From Bombilactobacillus mellis (GTDB lineage Bacteria; Bacillota; Bacilli; Lactobacillales; Lactobacillaceae), in contig NZ_KQ033877.1 in the NCBI RefSeq assembly GCF_000967245.1, positions 389,660-453,659 of the forward strand: a DNA stretch of 64,000 nt. The letters run 5' to 3'. Shown here piece after piece: positions 46,571-55,596 of this stretch. A program made the position numbers and the translations under genes. Position 1 is the first letter of the stretch. Every line of letters starts with the position of its first letter. The notes under the pieces are model-generated. The model was not told where the DNA came from. It did not search any database and worked only from the letters and a program-made list of their open reading frames with translations.

Positions 46571-47048
46571 CGATCTATATACGGAAGTTGAACTCCAAAA
46601 TTATATGCAACAAGCTCTTCTGACTGCCCAAGAGGCGTTAAAGTATAACGAAGTGCCAATTGGCGCGCTGATTGTAGATGATGAAACACATGAAGTGATT
46701 GCTCAAGGATTTAATCAACGCGAAATTCGCCAGCAGGCCACAGCGCATGCCGAGATTATTGCAATTGAATCTGCTTGTCAAAAACTGAATAGTTGGCGTT
46801 TAGAGCATCATTCTTTGTTTGTTACTTTGGAACCTTGTGCTATGTGTGCCGGAGCCATTATTAATAGTCGTATTGCACACGTAGTTTTTGGTGCTCGTGA
46901 TCCGAAGGCGGGCTCAGTTGAATCTTTAACGCAATTATTTAATGTAAGGTATAATCATCATCCCGATTTTCAAGGAGGAGTTTTGGAAGCGGAATGTGGG
47001 GCTTTATTAACTAATTTTTTCCGGAAAATTCGGCAACGAAAATCCTAA
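46551..47048 (+). CDS. tadA: tRNA-specific adenosine deaminase
   Basis: TadA, 165 residues, makes inosine at the wobble position of tRNA-Arg(ACG). The zinc and catalytic motifs are HAEI (about 76-79) and PCAMCAGAI (about 105-113). The start GTG 46551 lies inside the preceding gene and has only a distant AAGGA; ATG 46602, closer to the usual N-terminus, is an alternative. The SRP RNA gene follows, as in many Firmicutes. Confidence 0.93.
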   Translation: MSKLTINDLYTEVELQNYMQQALLTAQEALKYNEVPIGALIVDDETHEVIAQGFNQREIRQQATAHAEIIAIESACQKLNSWRLEHHSLFVTLEPCAMCAGAIINSRIAHVVFGARDPKAGSVESLTQLFNVRYNHHPDFQGGVLEAECGALLTNFFRKIRQRKS

Positions 47049-47077
47049 ACATAGCAAACAATGATAAATTGTCCAGG

Positions 47078-47106
47078 TTGCAAAAGTTACTAAAATATGA
47101 TATTAT
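47078..47106 (+). promoter_or_regulatory. Promoter for the SRP RNA
   Basis: TTGCAA (47078-47083), a 17-base spacer and TATTAT (47101-47106), immediately upstream of the SRP RNA gene. Confidence 0.65.
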
Positions 47107-47110
47107 CATG

Positions 47111-47202
47111 TTTGCCGCAAGGCCGGAGGCAATGGTAGGCTTATGAATCGTGTCAGGTTCGGAAGAAAGCAGCACTAAGTAAGATTCTGTCATGTGCCTT
47201 TT
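47111..47202 (+). ncRNA. ffs: Signal recognition particle RNA, small bacterial type
   Basis: About 90 bases. The conserved domain IV is present: GTCAGGTTCGGAAGAAAGC on one side and GCACTAAG following, including the GGAA tetraloop and the asymmetric loop bound by Ffh. Flanking sequences (GCCGCAAGGCCGGAGGCAA and TGTGCC) close the rod. Location between tadA and dnaX is the standard one. End points are approximate. Confidence 0.93.
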
Positions 47203-47217
47203 GTTATGACTATCAAT

Positions 47218-47246
47218 ACTCTTAGCTTTTAAGCTAGGAGTTTTTT
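47218..47246 (+). terminator. Intrinsic terminator after the SRP RNA
   Basis: ACTCTTAGCTT (47218-47228) pairs with AAGCTAGGAGT (47231-47241) and is followed by Ts. Confidence 0.85.
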
Positions 47247-47323
47247 ATTATAATTAATAAATACAACATCAAAACAGATTTTGGATTAAAATAGAACTGT
47301 AATTTTTTTGAAAGGAGTTTTTT

Positions 47324-49036
47324 ATGGCTTATCAGGCTCTTTATCGTGTTTGGCGGCCGCAGACCTTTGGTGATGTTATCGGCCAAGATGCAATTACCAC
47401 AACCCTGCGCAATGCTGTGGCTACTAAACAGGTGAGTCATGCTTATTTATTCACGGGACCCAGAGGTACTGGGAAAACTTCCTGTTCAAAGATATTAGCC
47501 AAGGCGGTCAATTGCTTGCAGCCACAGAAAGGCGAGCCGTGCAATCAGTGTGAAATTTGTCAGGAAATCAATGCTAATAGTTTAAATGATGTAATTGAAA
47601 TTGATGCAGCCTCTAATAATGGTGTAGAACAGATCCGGGATATTCGTGACAAAGTCAAATATGCTCCGACAAGAGCTGCCTATAAGGTCTATATTATTGA
47701 TGAAGTGCATATGCTTTCAACAGGAGCTTTTAATGCCTTATTGAAGACTTTAGAAGAGCCGCCAGCACAAGTGATTTTTATTTTGGCCACTACGGAACCT
47801 CAGAAAATTCCCGCCACTATTATTTCGCGGACACAACGGTTTGATTTTCGAAGAATTACGGCTACTACCATTTTAGAGCGCTTAGAATATATTTTAAAAG
47901 CTAAACAAGTGCCTTATGATAAGCAGGGATTAAAACTGATTGCCCAAGCGGCAGAGGGCGGAATGCGTGATGCCTTAAGCATTTTAGATCAGGCACTGTC
48001 CTTGGATAATAAACGTTTAACTCTAGATAATGCTATACAAGTAACCGGAACAGTGGATAAAAAGCAGCTGGAAGCGTATTTTTTAGCAATAATCGCTGCC
48101 AACGCCGCTCAAGCTCTGGAAGATCTTCATCAATTATTGGCGAGCGGGCGTTCGCCACACCGCTTTATTGAGGCAATTATTGAAACTTGTCGGGATTTAT
48201 TATTAATTAAAACTGATGACAAATTATTGGATGATTTTAGTAGATCTTTAATTTCACCACAAATTGTAGCAGTCCATGATCAAATCAGCCAGCAGCAATT
48301 ATATCAAATGATTAATGCAGCTTCTCAAACACAGCAAGATCTGCATAATGTGAGTCGAACTGATATTTATCTGGAAGTATTGACAGTGAAATTATGCGAG
48401 ATTATGCAGTCAACTAATTCTGAAGAATCCACTTCTTCTTTGTCTCAAACCTTACAGGATCTACAAAGTGAAGTAGAACAATTAAAACAAAATATGGCCG
48501 ATTTGCAAAAGAAAATTGCTAAAGCTCCTCAGGCCACTGCTTCACCTAAAACTGCTCCGGCGAAACCTTTCAAGTCAGCCACTGGTCATACTCATGTTGA
48601 CCAACAAAAGATTAACCAAATTTTGGCTAATGCAACTCGCAAAGCTCTTAATCAAGTGCGCGAGGTATGGCCAGATTTAATGAGCATGTTGAATGTAACG
48701 CAAAAAGCAGTCATGAAAGTTTCAAAACCAGTAGCAGCTAGTAGTGCAGGCGTAGTGGTAGCTTTTGATTATGCAATGTGGTTTGAACGTGTGATGAGTA
48801 ATCAAGAATTATTGGAAATATTAAAAAATAATCTGGATAAGTTATTGCATAACGATGCCGATGTTGTCATTGTTGCCGCAGAAAACTGGCCGCAAATTCG
48901 GCAAACTTTTTTACAAAATCATGAAATTACCAATTCATCTGCTGCAGACGTCAAGAAGACCAAGTCAACCAATGTGGCAGTTGACAAAGCTCAAAAATTA
49001 TTTGGAACAGAGCTGGTAGAACTAAAAAAAGATTAA
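47324..49036 (+). CDS. dnaX: DNA polymerase III subunits gamma and tau
   Basis: DnaX, 570 residues, clamp-loader ATPase. [15 protein letters not shown] at the start, Walker [10 protein letters not shown] (about 45-53), a four-Cys zinc module ([16 protein letters not shown]), Walker B DEVH (about 126) and the sensor 1 region follow. A linker (about 385-425) leads to the tau domain. No A-rich slippery sequence that would make a separate gamma form was seen. AAAGGAG precedes ATG 47324. Confidence 0.95.
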   Translation: MAYQALYRVWRPQTFGDVIGQDAITTTLRNAVATKQVSHAYLFTGPRGTGKTSCSKILAKAVNCLQPQKGEPCNQCEICQEINANSLNDVIEIDAASNNGVEQIRDIRDKVKYAPTRAAYKVYIIDEVHMLSTGAFNALLKTLEEPPAQVIFILATTEPQKIPATIISRTQRFDFRRITATTILERLEYILKAKQVPYDKQGLKLIAQAAEGGMRDALSILDQALSLDNKRLTLDNAIQVTGTVDKKQLEAYFLAIIAANAAQALEDLHQLLASGRSPHRFIEAIIETCRDLLLIKTDDKLLDDFSRSLISPQIVAVHDQISQQQLYQMINAASQTQQDLHNVSRTDIYLEVLTVKLCEIMQSTNSEESTSSLSQTLQDLQSEVEQLKQNMADLQKKIAKAPQATASPKTAPAKPFKSATGHTHVDQQKINQILANATRKALNQVREVWPDLMSMLNVTQKAVMKVSKPVAASSAGVVVAFDYAMWFERVMSNQELLEILKNNLDKLLHNDADVVIVAAENWPQIRQTFLQNHEITNSSAADVKKTKSTNVAVDKAQKLFGTELVELKKD

Positions 49037-49047
49037 GGGGAAAAATA

Positions 49048-49356
49048 ATGAAAGCACAAATGCCAGGTAATATGCAAAATATGTTGCGGCAAGCCCAAAA
49101 ATTACAAAAAGAAATGACACAGGCGCAAAACAAACTCAATGAAACTACTTTTGTGGGCAAAGCTGCTGACGAAATGGTGAAAGCTACCTTTACTGGTGAT
49201 CATAAATTAAAGGATATCACGATTAAGCCGGAAGCAATTGATCCTGATGATCCTGATATGTTGCAAGATTTAATTATTATGGCGGTTAATGATGCGATGC
49301 AGCAAATTGCTCAACAAACGCAAAAAACCTTGGGTCAATATACTTCGGGATTGTAG
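49048..49356 (+). CDS. Nucleoid-associated protein YbaB/EbfC
   Basis: 102 residues of the YbaB/EbfC family, dimeric DNA-binding proteins. [16 protein letters not shown] gives the N-terminal helix and [17 protein letters not shown] the beta region. It lies between dnaX and recR, its usual place. AGGGGAA precedes ATG 49048. Function is structural or regulatory binding of DNA. Confidence 0.93.
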   Translation: MKAQMPGNMQNMLRQAQKLQKEMTQAQNKLNETTFVGKAADEMVKATFTGDHKLKDITIKPEAIDPDDPDMLQDLIIMAVNDAMQQIAQQTQKTLGQYTSGL

Positions 49357-49367
49357 GAGATGAAAGA

Positions 49368-49967
49368 ATGCAATATCCAAAACCTGTAACTAATTTAATT
49401 GATTCTTATATGAAATTACCGGGTATTGGTGAAAAAACTGCGGTCCGCCTCGCTTTTTTTACTATTGATATGGATAAACAAGATATTCAAGAATTTGCTT
49501 CCAGTCTTCAAGCTGTGAAAACCCAACTGCATTATTGTTCAATTTGCGGCAATATTACAGACATTGATCCTTGCGAAATTTGTAGTAATCCTCACCGCGA
49601 TGCCTCGCAAATTTTAGTAGTGGAACAGGCAAAAGACGTTATGGCTATGGAAAATATGCAAGGATATAATGGCCTGTATCAAGTCTTGGGCGGAGTTTTA
49701 TCGCCAGTTAAGGGCATTGGGCCCGATGATTTAAATATTAAGCAATTACTCCATCGTTTAAAGCAACATTCACAAGTAAAAGAAGTGATTGTGGCTACTA
49801 ATGCTACACCGGAAGGAGAAGCGACGGCTATGTATTTGGCAAAATTAATTAAACCTGCTCAAATTAAGGTAACCCGTTTAGCACATGGTCTAGCAGTAGG
49901 CGCCGATATTGAATATGCTGATCAAATGACTCTCCAACGAGCAGTAGAGGGAAGACAGCAGATTTGA
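49368..49967 (+). CDS. recR: Recombination mediator RecR
   Basis: RecR, 199 residues, works with RecF/RecO in loading RecA at gaps. A helix-hairpin-helix ([15 protein letters not shown], about 16-30), a zinc finger ([16 protein letters not shown], about 57-72) and a Toprim domain beginning LVVEQAKDV (about 84) are present in order. TAGGAGATG precedes ATG 49368. In Bacillus and many lactobacilli yaaL-like genes follow; here the next genes are different. Confidence 0.96.
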   Translation: MQYPKPVTNLIDSYMKLPGIGEKTAVRLAFFTIDMDKQDIQEFASSLQAVKTQLHYCSICGNITDIDPCEICSNPHRDASQILVVEQAKDVMAMENMQGYNGLYQVLGGVLSPVKGIGPDDLNIKQLLHRLKQHSQVKEVIVATNATPEGEATAMYLAKLIKPAQIKVTRLAHGLAVGADIEYADQMTLQRAVEGRQQI

Positions 49968-49984
49968 GTAATTTATCTAATAAT

Positions 49985-50028
49985 AAATCAGGGAAGAAGA
50001 ATTCTTCAGTTCTTCTTCCCTGATTTTT
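49985..50028. terminator. Bidirectional terminator
   Basis: AAATCAGGGAAGAAGAA (49985-50001) pairs perfectly with TTCTTCTTCCCTGATTT (50010-50026), with Ts after. It lies between the converging recR and LepA-paralogue genes. Confidence 0.93.
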
Positions 50029-50032
50029 AGTA

Positions 50033-51847
50033 TTAGTCAGAATTATTCAGATTTAAAATAGCATCAAAAACACTCTGTGGTAGTTTAATATCACTTTGGG
50101 CAGCTTTACGTTTATTGATATTTTGGCGACGCAATAGTTGCTGCTTTTTAGAGATGCTGCGCTTTTCTCCATTAACCGCGGCATTTTTTCGTAGTGGTGG
50201 AACATCGATGCGTGCAATGGATTTATTCTCGACGATAGCTTGAACTGGCATCGGGTATAGGCGGCGCGGCACTGTATATTTCATTTTTTGAACTAATTGT
50301 TTGGCAGTTTGCGCAGCTTTAGGCCGTGGTACGATAATGTCTAAGGCATCAACTGGCGCATAATTAATTTGGATTTGAATTTTGACTACGTCTACGAGTT
50401 CAAAATCCAAAAATTCAGTATCTAAGGTAGCATAGCCGTGAGTAATTGCTTTTAGAGCATTAAAAAAGTCATAAGCAATTTCTGAAACCGGCATCTTATA
50501 AGTGATGACTACTAATTCTTGTTGATTAGACAACTCAATCATTTCACCATCATGCTGGGTTGCCAATTTCATAATATCACCTAAATAATTATTCGGTGTA
50601 GTGATTGTGGCTTTAACATATGATTCAGTGACATAATCAATCTCGGAAAAATCAGGAAATTTGACCGGATTAGTAATGGTTAAATATTCTTGGTTAACTA
50701 GGGGCTTTTTTAAATACACATGATAAGTAGCATTAGGAGCGGTTGTTAAAACTTCAACTTGGTACTCCTTTAAAAGCCGTTCACGAATAATTTGTAAATG
50801 AAAAATACCTAAAAAGCCGCATCTAAAACCGGGACCTAATGCCTCTGATTCTTCGGCCAGGTACTGAAAAGAAGAATCATTCAAAGCCAATTTACTGATG
50901 GCTTCTTTTAAAGCTGCGTAGCTAGTTCCGTCTTTAGGATAAAAACCGGCATAGACCATTGATCGGGCAGGTTGAAAACTGGCCAGAGCTTGACTGGTAG
51001 GCTGATCAGCACTAGTAAGAGTATCGCCTACTTGCACACTGCCGACGTCTTTAATTCCGGTAATTACATAACCGACTTCACCGGCATTAAGAGCAGCAGT
51101 TTTTTTCATGTTCGGAGTAAAAATACCGATCTCTTGTGCCTTAAAATTGACCTTCTGCTGCATTAGTTGCAATTTTTGTGAATCTTGAAGTTGTCCGTCA
51201 AAAATTCGAATATAAGCAATAACACCTTTATAAGAATCATATTGGGAATCAAAGACTAAAGCTTTTAAGGGTGAAGCAGCTGTTGTTACTGGGGCTGGTA
51301 TTCTTTGATAAATTGCTTCTAAAACCTGATGAACATTTTGCCCAGTTTTAGCAGAAATTTTTAAGATTGGCATTTGCGCAAACTCGGGCCGTAATTGACG
51401 GATCTGTTCTTCAGTTGCTTGAACATTAGCCGCAGCATTATCAATTTTATTAATTACCGGGATAATAGTTAAATGATTCTTCAGGGCTAATCTTAAGTTG
51501 GCTACAGTTTGGGCTTGAACGCCTTGAGTAGCATCCACTAATAAAATAGCACCATCGCTGGCAGCTAAACTTTTAGAAACTTCATAAGAAAAATCGACGT
51601 GTCCCGGCGTATCTATGAAATTATACTCATATTCCTGTCCATCATCGCCTTGATAAAAATTTCGGACGGTACGTGATTTGACAGTGACACCATGAGCTTG
51701 TTCAACTTCCATGTTGTCTAATAATTGGTCGCTGCTTTCTCTTTGACTAACAGTTTGAGTTAACTCCATGATGCGATCGGCCAAAGTGGATTTGCCATGG
51801 TCAATATGAGCAATGATAGCAAAGTTACGAATGTATTTAGTTTTCAT
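50033..51847 (-). CDS. LepA/EF4 paralogue, translational GTPase
   Basis: 604 residues with the LepA domain layout. G1 AHIDHGKS (13-20), G3 DTPGH, G4 NKID and a G5 SAK are intact, so GTP binding is expected, and the central FRCGFLGIFHLQIIRERL is LepA-specific. It departs from ordinary LepA: the switch I region reads EVEQAHGVTVKSRTV in place of the near-invariant LERERGITIKxNAV, and the C-terminal tail lacks the usual CYGGD block. It appears to be a second, divergent LepA of the kind some lactobacilli carry, encoded behind and overlapping a TetR gene by 11 bases. The function is unknown. Confidence 0.85.
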   Translation of the reverse strand: MKTKYIRNFAIIAHIDHGKSTLADRIMELTQTVSQRESSDQLLDNMEVEQAHGVTVKSRTVRNFYQGDDGQEYEYNFIDTPGHVDFSYEVSKSLAASDGAILLVDATQGVQAQTVANLRLALKNHLTIIPVINKIDNAAANVQATEEQIRQLRPEFAQMPILKISAKTGQNVHQVLEAIYQRIPAPVTTAASPLKALVFDSQYDSYKGVIAYIRIFDGQLQDSQKLQLMQQKVNFKAQEIGIFTPNMKKTAALNAGEVGYVITGIKDVGSVQVGDTLTSADQPTSQALASFQPARSMVYAGFYPKDGTSYAALKEAISKLALNDSSFQYLAEESEALGPGFRCGFLGIFHLQIIRERLLKEYQVEVLTTAPNATYHVYLKKPLVNQEYLTITNPVKFPDFSEIDYVTESYVKATITTPNNYLGDIMKLATQHDGEMIELSNQQELVVITYKMPVSEIAYDFFNALKAITHGYATLDTEFLDFELVDVVKIQIQINYAPVDALDIIVPRPKAAQTAKQLVQKMKYTVPRRLYPMPVQAIVENKSIARIDVPPLRKNAAVNGEKRSISKKQQLLRRQNINKRKAAQSDIKLPQSVFDAILNLNNSD

Positions 51848-52511
51848 GATGATGCACCTCTAGTAATTGCTTATGCAAGCCTTGTAAATAAAATAGCCAG
51901 ACTTGATTGGCTTCTTTTTCTAAATCAATTTTGAATTCCTCAAAGTTCACTTGTAATTTGGCATGGTTAAATTCATCCAGTCCCATCATATTCATTAAGC
52001 CGCTAATAATAGCACTTTGTGTTATGAATAAGTGACCGGCCTGTTGCGCATTAATTAAGTCAACCTTTTGCGCGATAATTTGACCTAGTTTTTGATTGAT
52101 TTGATAGAGCTTTTGCCGCTGGGTCAGGGTTTGTTCCCGATTAGCCCGAATTTCCAATAAAGGGGCCCGTAAAGCATCTAATCGCAACAGTTCCGGTTTT
52201 TCCTGAATGAGAAACCGATTTTGTTTAATTAAAAATTCTTCCAACTGTTCCCAAGTTAAAATAGGTGGAAAATTTTGCCATTGTTGAATAACTTCTTGTA
52301 AATACTTTTGATAACCTGTGAGTAACAGATACATAAAGAGATTTTCTTTAGTTTCAAAATAATTAAATAAAGTTCCCTTGGCGATACCAGATTGATGGGC
52401 GATTTGGGCCATTGAAATGGCTGTAAAGTCTTGGGTTTGAAAAAGTCCTTGAGCAACTTGGGCTATTTTTTGAGTTTTTAATTCTTTTTCATGGGCGCTG
52501 AGAATATTCAC
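51837..52511 (-). CDS. TetR family transcriptional regulator
   Basis: 224 residues. The N-terminal helix-turn-helix (about 15-60) has AQGLFQTQDFTAISMAQIAHQSGIAKGTLFNYF split over it, a clear TetR signature. The C-terminal ligand domain is not specific. GTG 52511 follows GGAGTC. The gene leads an operon with the LepA paralogue, and a palindromic operator sits in its own promoter, so it is likely autoregulated. The inducer is unknown. Confidence 0.88.
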   Translation of the reverse strand: MNILSAHEKELKTQKIAQVAQGLFQTQDFTAISMAQIAHQSGIAKGTLFNYFETKENLFMYLLLTGYQKYLQEVIQQWQNFPPILTWEQLEEFLIKQNRFLIQEKPELLRLDALRAPLLEIRANREQTLTQRQKLYQINQKLGQIIAQKVDLINAQQAGHLFITQSAIISGLMNMMGLDEFNHAKLQVNFEEFKIDLEKEANQVWLFYLQGLHKQLLEVHHHEN

Positions 52512-52539
52512 TAATCAAGACTCCATTTTGATTTTTAAT

Positions 52540-52556
52540 AATGACCAACGGTCATT
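52540..52556. promoter_or_regulatory. Palindromic TetR-type operator
   Basis: AATGACC-AAC-GGTCATT, a perfect 7+7 inverted repeat with a 3-base centre, 30 bases ahead of the tetR start. On the minus strand it fills the spacer between TTGTAA and a weak ATTAAA, so binding would block the tetR promoter. Confidence 0.75.
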
Positions 52557-52741
52557 TTACAATACTAAAAAATAAATAGCAAATATTATTTAGAATTGAG
52601 GAATTAACTGTTTGCTTGCAACAAATTAGTCGATCTGACTTCTTGTCTAATAGTTAAAGCTATTTTGAAGATAATTTTGTTAAGCGCGCTTGTGACAATC
52701 TGTGTCATAATAAAATAGGTAATTATGATAAAAATGAAGAA

Positions 52742-53335
52742 ATGAGTAAGTTAATAATGGTTAAAGAATTAAGACGTTGTTTGTGGGCCAAACAGGGAGA
52801 TAAATTAATGCAAGCTTATCATGATTGTGAGTGGGGACGACCAGAAAGAAATTCCCAAAAATTATTTGAATTATTAACTTTAGAAATCTTTCAGAGTGGC
52901 TTAAGTTGGCAAACAGTTCTTCACAAAAGAGCCAATTTCCGTCGGGCCTTTGCGCATTTTGATATTGCGGCAATTGCTCACTTTACTAATGCTGATGTTC
53001 AGCGTTTATTGAATGATGCCACCATTATTCGTAATCGTCAAAAAATAACAGCGACAATTAATAATGCTCAGATTGTGAGTCAAAAATTTCCGCGGGAACA
53101 ATTTAGTAATTATATTTGGTCGTTTACCCATGGTCAGGTAATTAATCACTGCTATCAAACAATGTCAGATATTCCCAAATTTGACAATTTAGCTTGGCTG
53201 GTTAGTCAGGACTTACGACAACAACAATTTAAATTTATTGGTCCTACAATTGTGTATGCTTTTTTACAAGCTGCTGGTGTTATTAATGATCATACTGCTG
53301 ACTGTTTTTTAGCCAAAAATAGAGCAGTAAATTAA
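52742..53335 (+). CDS. tag: DNA-3-methyladenine glycosylase I
   Basis: Tag family, 197 residues, excises 3-methyladenine. RCLWAKQGDKLMQAYHDCEWG gives Cys and His zinc ligands and the conserved start; IFQSGLSWQTVLHKR (about 49-63) and HTADCF near the end (zinc ligands) are diagnostic. ATG 52742 has only a poor ribosome-binding site; ATG 52757 is an alternative. It faces away from the tetR operon and has an upstream inverted repeat. Confidence 0.93.
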   Translation: MSKLIMVKELRRCLWAKQGDKLMQAYHDCEWGRPERNSQKLFELLTLEIFQSGLSWQTVLHKRANFRRAFAHFDIAAIAHFTNADVQRLLNDATIIRNRQKITATINNAQIVSQKFPREQFSNYIWSFTHGQVINHCYQTMSDIPKFDNLAWLVSQDLRQQQFKFIGPTIVYAFLQAAGVINDHTADCFLAKNRAVN

Positions 53336-53427
53336 ATGGCAATTACTAGATGGACGATTAATATCGTGATTAAGGCAGTATTATTATATAATAGAAATAA
53401 TAAATTATTAAATTATAAAGGAGAACT

Positions 53428-54444
53428 ATGAAAACAACCATTGCAGTTTTAGGTGCCGGTTCTTGGGGGAGTGTTTTAGCTAGTGTTTTAGTGCAAAATG
53501 GACATCAAGTGCGTTTATGGACACGTCATCCCCAACAGGCCGCTGAATTAAATAACCAGCATACTAATCAGCATTATATGGGTGATTATCAATATCCGCC
53601 GCAATTGCAGACTCTAACTAATTTAGCGGCAGTTTTGAAAAACGCCGAAGTTGTTTTATTTACAGTACCAACACCTGCAATTCGCTCAGTTGCTGAACAA
53701 GTAGTACCGATTCTTCATGCTCAAAAAGCTTGTCCCTTAATTGTTCATGCCAGTAAAGGCTTAGAGCAGCAAACACATTTGCGGATTTCGGAAATTTTAA
53801 CAGCCACAATTCCTGCACCATATCGGCAAGAAATTGTGGCTCTGTCTGGCCCTAGTCATGCCGAAGAAGTAGCGCGCAAGGATATTACTTTAATTACTGC
53901 AGCCAGCACTAGTTTGGCAGCGGCTCAGCAAGTGCAGCGATTATTTATGAACAATTATTTTCGAGTTTATACTAATACAGATTTAATTGGAGTGGAATTA
54001 GGGGCTGCTTTTAAAAATGTGATTGCTTTAGGTGCCGGGGCCTTACATGGCTTGGGTTACGGTGATGATGCCAAAGCGGCTCTAATGACACGCGGATTAG
54101 CGGAAATTTCCCGTTTAGGGGTAGCATTAGGAGCGCAACCGTTGACTTTTATTGGTTTATCTGGTGTGGGTGATTTAATTGTAACTTGCACTAGTATACA
54201 TTCCCGTAATTGGCGGGCCGGAAATCAGTTAGGCCAAGGTAAAAAATTAACCGCTGTAATTAAGGATATGGGAATGGTAATTGAAGGAATTAAAACCTGT
54301 CAATCAGCCTATGAATTAGCTCGAGCGCAAAATATTGACATGCCGATTACCGAAGCTATTTATCATGTTTTATATGAACAAGCTGATATTAAACAAGAAA
54401 TTACCGCTTTGATGCAAAGAGAAGGCAAATCTGAGTCTTATTAG
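53428..54444 (+). CDS. gpsA: Glycerol-3-phosphate dehydrogenase [NAD(P)+]
   Basis: GpsA, 338 residues, makes sn-glycerol-3-phosphate for membrane lipids. IAVLGAGSWGSVLA (about 5-18) is the dinucleotide fold; GPSHAEEVA (about 140-148) and GVELGAAFKNVIALGAG (about 187-203, catalytic Lys) and the SRNWRAG motif follow. AAAGGAGA precedes ATG 53428, with a TATAAT box at 53387-53392. Confidence 0.95.
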   Translation: MKTTIAVLGAGSWGSVLASVLVQNGHQVRLWTRHPQQAAELNNQHTNQHYMGDYQYPPQLQTLTNLAAVLKNAEVVLFTVPTPAIRSVAEQVVPILHAQKACPLIVHASKGLEQQTHLRISEILTATIPAPYRQEIVALSGPSHAEEVARKDITLITAASTSLAAAQQVQRLFMNNYFRVYTNTDLIGVELGAAFKNVIALGAGALHGLGYGDDAKAALMTRGLAEISRLGVALGAQPLTFIGLSGVGDLIVTCTSIHSRNWRAGNQLGQGKKLTAVIKDMGMVIEGIKTCQSAYELARAQNIDMPITEAIYHVLYEQADIKQEITALMQREGKSESY

Positions 54445-54547
54445 AATGAAACCTAGAAAAATTGCTGGCGTCCAATTAAGGTGAAATTAGCTGCCAATAA
54501 TTGGCGTAGTACTTATCCAGGCTTATTTTTGTCATTAGTTGGGCAAG

Positions 54548-54581
54548 ATTTTACAAGAGATTTTACTTGTAAAATTTTTTT
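54548..54581 (+). terminator. Terminator between gpsA and tmk
   Basis: ATTTTACAAG (54548-54557) pairs with CTTGTAAAAT (54566-54575), followed by a run of Ts. The 184-base gpsA-tmk gap holds nothing else that I recognise. Confidence 0.82.
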
Positions 54582-54628
54582 AAAAGCTTGATAATTTTAA
54601 TAAATTTAACAGGAAAGTTGGAAATGTA

Positions 54629-55267
54629 TTGACAGGGATTTTTATCTCTTTAGAAGGCCCCGATGGTTCGGGAAAGTCAACGGCAGCAAAAAAAATAGTG
54701 CCGCAGTTGCAGCAGTTATCTACTCAAGAAGTAGTTTTAACTCGAGAACCCGGGGGTAGTGCTATTGCCGAGCAGTTACGGGATATAATTTTAGATGTGC
54801 ATAATAGTGCTATGGATGCCCGAACAGAGGCACTTTTGTATGCAGCCCAACGGCGACAGCACATAGTAGATGTTATTTTGCCGGCACTACAGGCTAATAA
54901 AATTGTTCTGAGTGATCGTTATATTGATAGTTCGGTTGCTTATCAAGGTGCAGGCAGACAATTAGGAATGCAGGAAATTTGTCAACTAAATTTATTTGCC
55001 ACGCAAAAATTATTACCACAATTAACTTTATATTTTGATATTCCTCCTGCAGTGGGATTAAAACGGATTCAACAAAAGCGTGCTCAAGCCGCTGATCGCT
55101 TAGAAAAAGAGCAATTAGATTTTCACCAGCGGGTAACAGCAGCTTATCAACAATTAATAAAACAAGATGCAGACCGAATCGTAAAAATTGACGCCCTACA
55201 GACTCCAGATCAAGTTGTTGCTGATTGCCTGGCTATTATTAGCCAGCGATTTAATTTAGGAGATTAG
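54629..55267 (+). CDS. tmk: Thymidylate kinase
   Basis: Tmk, 212 residues, dTMP to dTDP. P-loop GPDGSGKST (about 10-18), TREPGGS (about 38-44) and SDRYIDSSVAYQGAGR (about 90-105) are the standard motifs. TTG 54629 follows a weak GGAAATG; an ATG at 54624 is out of frame. It leads the tmk-darA-holB-yabA-rsmI unit. Confidence 0.95.
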   Translation: MTGIFISLEGPDGSGKSTAAKKIVPQLQQLSTQEVVLTREPGGSAIAEQLRDIILDVHNSAMDARTEALLYAAQRRQHIVDVILPALQANKIVLSDRYIDSSVAYQGAGRQLGMQEICQLNLFATQKLLPQLTLYFDIPPAVGLKRIQQKRAQAADRLEKEQLDFHQRVTAAYQQLIKQDADRIVKIDALQTPDQVVADCLAIISQRFNLGD

Positions 55268-55269
55268 CC

Positions 55270-55596
55270 ATGAAATTAATAATTGCTTTTATTCAAGATA
55301 AAGATTGTAATCGGCTGGTAAAAGCTTTGAATAAAGAAAAATTTCTTTCTACGCGTTTGTCAACTACTGGTAATTTTTTAAAACGAGGTAATTCAACCTT
55401 ACTTTTAGGTGTAAAGGATAGTCAGGTAGAACGCGTTTTAGCAATTATTAAAGATCATTCCCATATGCGCCAAGAATTTATTACTACTTCTATGGCTACT
55501 AATATGATGGGCGAAGTTCCTAATCAACCCGTAGAAGTAACTGTCGGCGGAGCTACGGTTTTAATTTTACCTTTAGAAAGAATGGTTCATTTCTAA
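55270..55596 (+). CDS. darA: Cyclic-di-AMP receptor protein DarA/PstA
   Basis: 108 residues of the YaaQ/DUF970 family, trimeric PII-like proteins that bind cyclic di-AMP. KLIIAFIQDKDCNRLVKALN at the start, STTGNFLKRGNSTLLLGV (about 36-53) and the C-terminal VTVGGATVLIL are family-typical. It lies between tmk and holB as in Bacillus. Its stop abuts the holB start. Confidence 0.92.
   Translation: MKLIIAFIQDKDCNRLVKALNKEKFLSTRLSTTGNFLKRGNSTLLLGVKDSQVERVLAIIKDHSHMRQEFITTSMATNMMGEVPNQPVEVTVGGATVLILPLERMVHF

Noticed and set aside
48400-48700. A programmed frameshift making gamma in dnaX
   Set aside because: No A-AAA-AAG-type slippery sequence with a following hairpin was found in the linker region.
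52541-52555. Reading the palindrome as a transcription terminator
   Set aside because: The stem is only 7 bp, there is no proper T-run downstream on the relevant strand, and the position within the tetR promoter fits an operator better.
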